Source of the DNA: an uncultured Chloroflexaceae bacterium
Lineage (GTDB): Bacteria > Chloroflexota > Chloroflexia > Chloroflexales > Chloroflexaceae
DNA: 11,561 nucleotides
NCBI GenBank assembly: GCA_937141995.1
Contig: CAKZQX010000826.1
Coordinates: 1 to 11,561, forward strand
Reading direction: 5' to 3'
Each line of letters starts with the position of its first letter. Position 1 is the first letter of the stretch. Under the pieces are notes generated by a model. That model was not told the DNA's origin, made no database searches, and saw only the letters and a program-made list of their open reading frames with translations. The translations under genes were made by a program, and so were the position numbers. Below are positions 8,561 to 11,561 of this stretch, piece after piece.

Positions 8561-8619
8561 CCTGCCCGAAGCAACGTTTCCCGCATCAGAATAGGGTGCG
8601 GACGCGCAGAAGCGCGCCC
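8546..8619 (-). repeat. 74-bp two-hairpin interspersed repeat, copy 2 (inverted)
   Basis: Read on the minus strand, this matches copy 1 at 5026-5099 in length and layout. The first hairpin (8619-8612 with 8607-8600) has a loop with the same sequence, TTCT, and one mismatched pair; 19 of 20 bases equal copy 1. A GATGC..G.AAA.GT spacer follows, then a CAGGC/GCCTG hairpin (8564-8560 with 8553-8549) carrying extra outer G-C pairs. Roughly two thirds of all positions agree by eye. It fills most of the gap between the convergent mannosidase and acuI genes and contains the mannosidase stop codon. Confidence 0.7.
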
Positions 8620-8644
8620 CACCGCAACCCTGCATTCGCCGGAT

Positions 8645-9643
8645 TCACGCCTGCAGATCAACCACAATCCGGCCGCGCACCTGACCCTTGAGGATCTGCC
8701 GACCATAGTTGGGAACATCCTCCAGCTTAACCACCTGTGTCATCGGCTCAAACGCCGACCGGGGCAGATCCCGCGACAACCGGGACCAGGCTTCCTGGCG
8801 GCGCGGTTTGGGGCAGACCACCGACTCAACCCCCAACAGGTTGACTCCCCGGAGAATGAACGGCAACACCGTTGTATTCAGCGCGATACCACCGGCATTG
8901 CCACATGCGGCAATGCTGCTATTGTAGGCCATTGAGCGAATCACCCCGGCCAGTGTATCGCCGCCAACCGTATCCACCGCCGCGCCCCAGCGCTCTTTCT
9001 CCATGGGCTTACCGGCAACCGACAATACATTCCGATCAAGAATATCATGCGCGCCGAGATCCTTCAGATAGGCGTGCGTTTCGGTGCGCCCGGTTGCGGC
9101 CACCACCTTGTAACCCAGGTTCGCCAGCACCGCCACGGCCACGCCCCCGACGCCACCACCCGCGCCGGTCACCAGCAACTCACGCTCCATTGTCGGCACC
9201 AGGCCATGCTCCTCCAGCGTCAGCACGCAGAGCATCGCCGTCAACCCGGCTGTGCCGATGCTCATCACCTGCTGCAAATCCAGACCCTCCGGCAGCGGCA
9301 CCAGCCACTCCGACCTGACGCGCGCCAGTTGCTCATAGCCGCCCCAGTAGCGCTCGCCGACGCCCCAGCCGGTTAAAACCACCTGATCACCCGGTTTATA
9401 GTCAGGAGAGGCCGACTCAACCACCGTCCCGGAGAAGTCGATCCCCGGCACCATGGGATAACTGCGGACAATTTTCCCTTTCCCGGTCAGGGCCAGGCCA
9501 TCTTTGTAGTTCAGACCCGAATAGGCCACCGATACCAGGACATCACCTTCGGGAAGATCATCCTTTGACAACGTCTGAATCGACGACTGAACCTCACCCG
9601 CTTGTTCATTCAATACCAGGGCTTTGAAACTCTCAGTGGTCAT
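8645..9643 (-). CDS. acuI: Acrylyl-CoA reductase (NADPH), AcuI/YhdH family
   Basis: Zinc-free medium-chain dehydrogenase/reductase that reduces acryloyl-CoA to propionyl-CoA with NADPH (EC 1.3.1.84), removing a toxic electrophile. The 332-aa product follows E. coli YhdH/AcuI almost block for block: LPEGDV (30-35), GLNYKD (43-48), ALTGKGKIVRSYPMVPGIDFSGTV (51-74), VVLTGWGVGE (88-97), GTAGLTAMLCV (130-140). The nucleotide-binding loop VTGAGGGVGG is at 158-167, VVAATGR (180-186) probably contacts NADPH phosphate, and PFILRGVNLLGVES is at 261-274. No zinc-site cysteines are seen. The ATG has a perfect AGGAGG (complement of 9648-9653) four bases upstream. Only 9 nt separate it from the stop codon of the preceding minus-strand gene, and this site touches that stop, so the two are very likely cotranscribed and perhaps translationally coupled. 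Substrate assignment rests on family similarity. Confidence 0.92.
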   Translation of the reverse strand: MTTESFKALVLNEQAGEVQSSIQTLSKDDLPEGDVLVSVAYSGLNYKDGLALTGKGKIVRSYPMVPGIDFSGTVVESASPDYKPGDQVVLTGWGVGERYWGGYEQLARVRSEWLVPLPEGLDLQQVMSIGTAGLTAMLCVLTLEEHGLVPTMERELLVTGAGGGVGGVAVAVLANLGYKVVAATGRTETHAYLKDLGAHDILDRNVLSVAGKPMEKERWGAAVDTVGGDTLAGVIRSMAYNSSIAACGNAGGIALNTTVLPFILRGVNLLGVESVVCPKPRRQEAWSRLSRDLPRSAFEPMTQVVKLEDVPNYGRQILKGQVRGRIVVDLQA

Positions 9644-9652
9644 CTTTCCTCC

Positions 9653-11119
9653 TCACAGCGGCAATAGCTCTTCTACCGGCACGAGCCGCAACGAACCAGT
9701 TGGACAGGCCCGTACACAGGCCAGGTCATCATAACCATGGCATAAATCGCATTTATCAGCGCGGTAGGGGTAGGTTTGTACCGACTCCGGGATTGACAGC
9801 GGCGAACCCCAGCGCTGCTTGAGCGTACTCCAGAGTTTGCCAAGCGGCCCATCGAACGGTTGCGCCGTCGGTACGCGCGTCACAGCATCATAGGGACAGG
9901 CCGAAACACATGCCCCACAGCCGGTACACTGGTCGTTGATAATCAAAATGCCCTGATCATTCCAGACCAGCGCATCTTCGGGGCAGGCATCCACACACTC
10001 CGCGCCAACCCGACACTGCCGACACGCATCAACAACTTCCTGGACGTCTAACCGCACCCCATCCAGACGTAACCGGGGGTACCCATGCCGTTGAGCACAG
10101 GCACCTACACAGGTCGTACAGTCCGACGGGCACAACTGAGGATTGCGTACGAGCAGATGACTGCCGCGCAGCAACCCGCGCTCAACAATCATCTGAACCT
10201 GCTGCACCTGACCATAATCCTGGCGCAACCGCTCATTGTTGGCGCGCCGCCCCTCTGCCACCTTACGGATCTGCTTCTCCAGCTCGGGGGAGTGCCTGAG
10301 CATAGCATCAAAATCAGCAGCAGGCAGGGCCAACACCTCAACCGGCGTCAAAGCCCGCACATTGGCGGTATGCCGCCGGTCGGAGAGCAACCCCATTTCA
10401 CCAAAGAAGTCACCTTCGTTGAGCGAGGCAATGGTATACTCCTCCCGCTCGACCAGCGCCTGCCCGGACACAATCAGGTAGAGCGCCTCGACCCGCTCGC
10501 CGCTCCGCACAATCACCTTGCCGCGTGGGTGATGCTGCGGTTGCAGCAACTCGGCCAGAAGCAACCGCTCAACCGGCGAGAACTGGCTCAAAAGCGGCAC
10601 CCGTGCCAGGGTGCTCTCAACCATGCGGCGACGATAGTGGGCATAGAGGGCAGCACGCAGGTGCGGCGTAGTCGGTAGCAGCGCCTGCACATCGTTTAGC
10701 GCCAGTTGCAGTGTATAACAGCGGGTTTCCGTGTACACGCTGGCCCGCCGAAAAAAATCACCAAATAGTGGCCCCTCGCCAAAACAGTCACCACGCCCCA
10801 GCACTCCCAGCAGCACCTCATGCCCTTCTTTGTCATGCAACGTCAGTCGCAGCGTGCCTTCGAGCAGAATGTAGAGAAACTGATCAGGTCGGTACTCGCT
10901 GTTCAGCCACACACCGGGCGAAAATATCCGTAGCACACAGAGATCGGCCAGGTGGGCCAACTCCACTGGGGGCAACTCCCGCAGGAGATCAAGCGAACCC
11001 AGTTCGGTCAGGCATGCCGGTCGGCGGGTTTCATGCACTTGCTGGAACGGGGATCGGGGTATCTCATTGCGGGAGGGGGCTTTTGCATGAATTTTGTGTT
11101 GTTTGGGAGAGACGGTCAT
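9653..11119 (-). CDS. Tandem cyclic-nucleotide-binding domains fused to a four-cluster ferredoxin module
   Basis: 488-aa cytoplasmic fusion, probably joining small-ligand sensing to electron transfer; its partners are unknown. Two cNMP-binding (CAP_ED) domains come first. Domain 1 (about 43-160) has LYILLEGTLRL and FGEGPLFGDFFRRASV, keeping a phosphate-contact Arg (R124). Domain 2 (about 176-285) has LYLIVSGQA and FGEMGLLSDRRHTANV, with His250 at that Arg position. After a short helix come 16 cysteines in four [4Fe-4S] motifs: C330/334/337/341, C366/369/375/379, C398/401/404/408 and C457/460/468/472. The last three end in CP, as in DmsB/HycB-type polyferredoxins. I see no helix-turn-helix, so it is not an ordinary Crp/Fnr regulator. 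The ATG follows AGGA (complement of 11126-11129) by 6 nt. It is the first gene of an operon with acuI. Ligand identity is not predictable; some such domains no longer bind cAMP. Confidence 0.9.
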   Translation of the reverse strand: MTVSPKQHKIHAKAPSRNEIPRSPFQQVHETRRPACLTELGSLDLLRELPPVELAHLADLCVLRIFSPGVWLNSEYRPDQFLYILLEGTLRLTLHDKEGHEVLLGVLGRGDCFGEGPLFGDFFRRASVYTETRCYTLQLALNDVQALLPTTPHLRAALYAHYRRRMVESTLARVPLLSQFSPVERLLLAELLQPQHHPRGKVIVRSGERVEALYLIVSGQALVEREEYTIASLNEGDFFGEMGLLSDRRHTANVRALTPVEVLALPAADFDAMLRHSPELEKQIRKVAEGRRANNERLRQDYGQVQQVQMIVERGLLRGSHLLVRNPQLCPSDCTTCVGACAQRHGYPRLRLDGVRLDVQEVVDACRQCRVGAECVDACPEDALVWNDQGILIINDQCTGCGACVSACPYDAVTRVPTAQPFDGPLGKLWSTLKQRWGSPLSIPESVQTYPYRADKCDLCHGYDDLACVRACPTGSLRLVPVEELLPL

Positions 11120-11140
11120 GATTTTTCCTGCTTATCCTCG

Positions 11141-11156
11141 CATCGTTGCATCGTTG
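11141..11156. repeat. Tandem 8-bp direct repeat (CATCGTTG x2)
   Basis: Two exact adjacent copies of CATCGTTG lie 22-37 bases upstream of the start of the cNMP-ferredoxin gene. This would be in its 5' untranslated region or near its promoter. It may be a small operator or a replication-slippage duplication. Confidence 0.5.
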
Positions 11157-11195
11157 GTAATTATCTAACGCAAGCCCGGTAATTGCGCGCTCAGG

Positions 11196-11226
11196 TTGAC
11201 AGGCGTTCTATATTTCTACATAAAAT
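11196..11226 (+). promoter_or_regulatory. Promoter-like sequence pointing into mreB (antisense)
   Basis: A perfect TTGACA (11196-11201) is followed 19 bp later by TAAAAT (11221-11226); CATAAA at 11219-11224 gives a 17-bp spacer. Transcription would run rightwards, antisense to the 3' end of mreB. No plus-strand gene follows within the window. Confidence 0.3.
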
Positions 11227-11243
11227 CGGGTAACGCGTGTCAA
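11215..11243 (-). promoter_or_regulatory. Possible promoter of the cNMP-ferredoxin/acuI operon
   Basis: On the minus strand a perfect TTGACA (complement of 11238-11243) overlaps the mreB stop codon. It is followed after 17 bp by TGTAGA (complement of 11215-11220), a poor -10. Position and orientation suit the operon starting at 11119. The weak -10 keeps confidence low. Confidence 0.25.
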
Positions 11244-11561
11244 TTCAAATCATCTCCACTCAGGCTATCGCGCAGGATCTCAATATTCTCGAGTGCCAGA
11301 CCCGTGCCAATGGCAACACAGTTGGCAGGCTGATCGGCAACATAGCAGGGAACGCCGGTGACTTCCGTCAACAACTCATTCACACGGCGCAGCATGGCCC
11401 CACCGCCGGTCATCAACATACCTTTGTCAATAATATCGCTCGACAACTCCGGCGGCGTCTCGACCAGTACCGCGCGCACCGCATTGACAATCGCCTCCAG
11501 CGGCTCCTGGATGGCCTCCGTCACCTCGTTCGAGTCAACTTCAATTGTACGGGGCAACCCG
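11240..11561 (-). CDS. mreB: Rod shape-determining protein MreB, C-terminal part (gene continues past right edge)
   Basis: The last 106 residues of the bacterial actin homologue MreB, which forms membrane-associated filaments that guide side-wall peptidoglycan synthesis. The visible part reads G-L-P-R-T-I-E-V from the edge, then [29 protein letters not shown], the nucleotide-pocket motif [20 protein letters not shown], and the typical MreB ending [19 protein letters not shown]. The frame is open to the window end, so the start and the first two thirds lie outside. The TGA stop is at 11240-11242. Its strand matches the downstream operon, but a gap of about 120 bp with promoter-like sequence separates them, so cotranscription is uncertain. 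MreC and MreD, often next to mreB, are not on its 3' side here. Confidence 0.93.
   Translation of the reverse strand, partial: GLPRTIEVDSNEVTEAIQEPLEAIVNAVRAVLVETPPELSSDIIDKGMLMTGGGAMLRRVNELLTEVTGVPCYVADQPANCVAIGTGLALENIEILRDSLSGDDLN

Noticed and set aside
10085..10678. Plus-strand open frame of 197 codons opposite the cNMP-ferredoxin gene.
   Set aside because: It is antisense to clearly conserved cNMP and cysteine motifs, with no ribosome binding site or family features.
9653..11119. Annotation as a Crp/Fnr-family transcription regulator.
   Set aside because: Only the cNMP domains match; no helix-turn-helix is visible and the C-terminal third is a polyferredoxin.

Overview
The window holds seven protein-coding genes: four on the plus strand (left) and three on the minus strand (right). 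The last gene, mreB, is cut by the right edge, and the first gene may be cut by the left edge. GC content is moderately high. The mix of a cyclic-nucleotide-binding/ferredoxin fusion, a long TreY, a class II alpha-mannosidase, an AcuI-type reductase and a short GC-rich hairpin repeat reminded me of filamentous Chloroflexota (Chloroflexus/Roseiflexus type). This placement is an inference from gene content and style; no rRNA or other taxonomic marker is present.

Left part (1-1647, plus strand): an unrecognised soluble protein of about 173 aa, then a YheT-family alpha/beta hydrolase with a complete Ser-Asp-His triad. A gap of 296 (1648-1943) follows. It contains a clear extended -10 promoter (TGTTATAAT, 1743-1751) and a leader of about 185 nt that can fold into a multibranched RNA. 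Downstream lies treY (maltooligosyltrehalose synthase, 1016 aa), which makes the trehalose linkage at the end of glucan chains. TreZ and TreX, its usual partners, are not in the window.

Middle part (4995-8644): a GH38 alpha-mannosidase whose best start is a TTG at 5237. It lies between two diverged copies of a 74-bp two-hairpin repeat in inverted orientation, one downstream of treY (5026-5099) and one overlapping the mannosidase stop codon (8546-8619). A strong G-quadruplex motif follows the treY stop codon almost directly.

Right part (8645-11561, minus strand): reading leftwards, the 3' end of mreB, a gap of about 120 bp with promoter-like sequences on both strands, then a tight two-gene operon. 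Its first gene encodes a protein with two cyclic-nucleotide-binding domains fused to a 16-cysteine, four-cluster ferredoxin module and no visible DNA-binding domain. Its second gene encodes an AcuI/YhdH acrylyl-CoA reductase whose ribosome binding site touches the stop codon of the first.

The genes look mostly like independent carbohydrate-metabolism and housekeeping units. The items most worth following up are the structured treY leader, the repeat pair around the mannosidase gene, and the sensor-ferredoxin/reductase pair.
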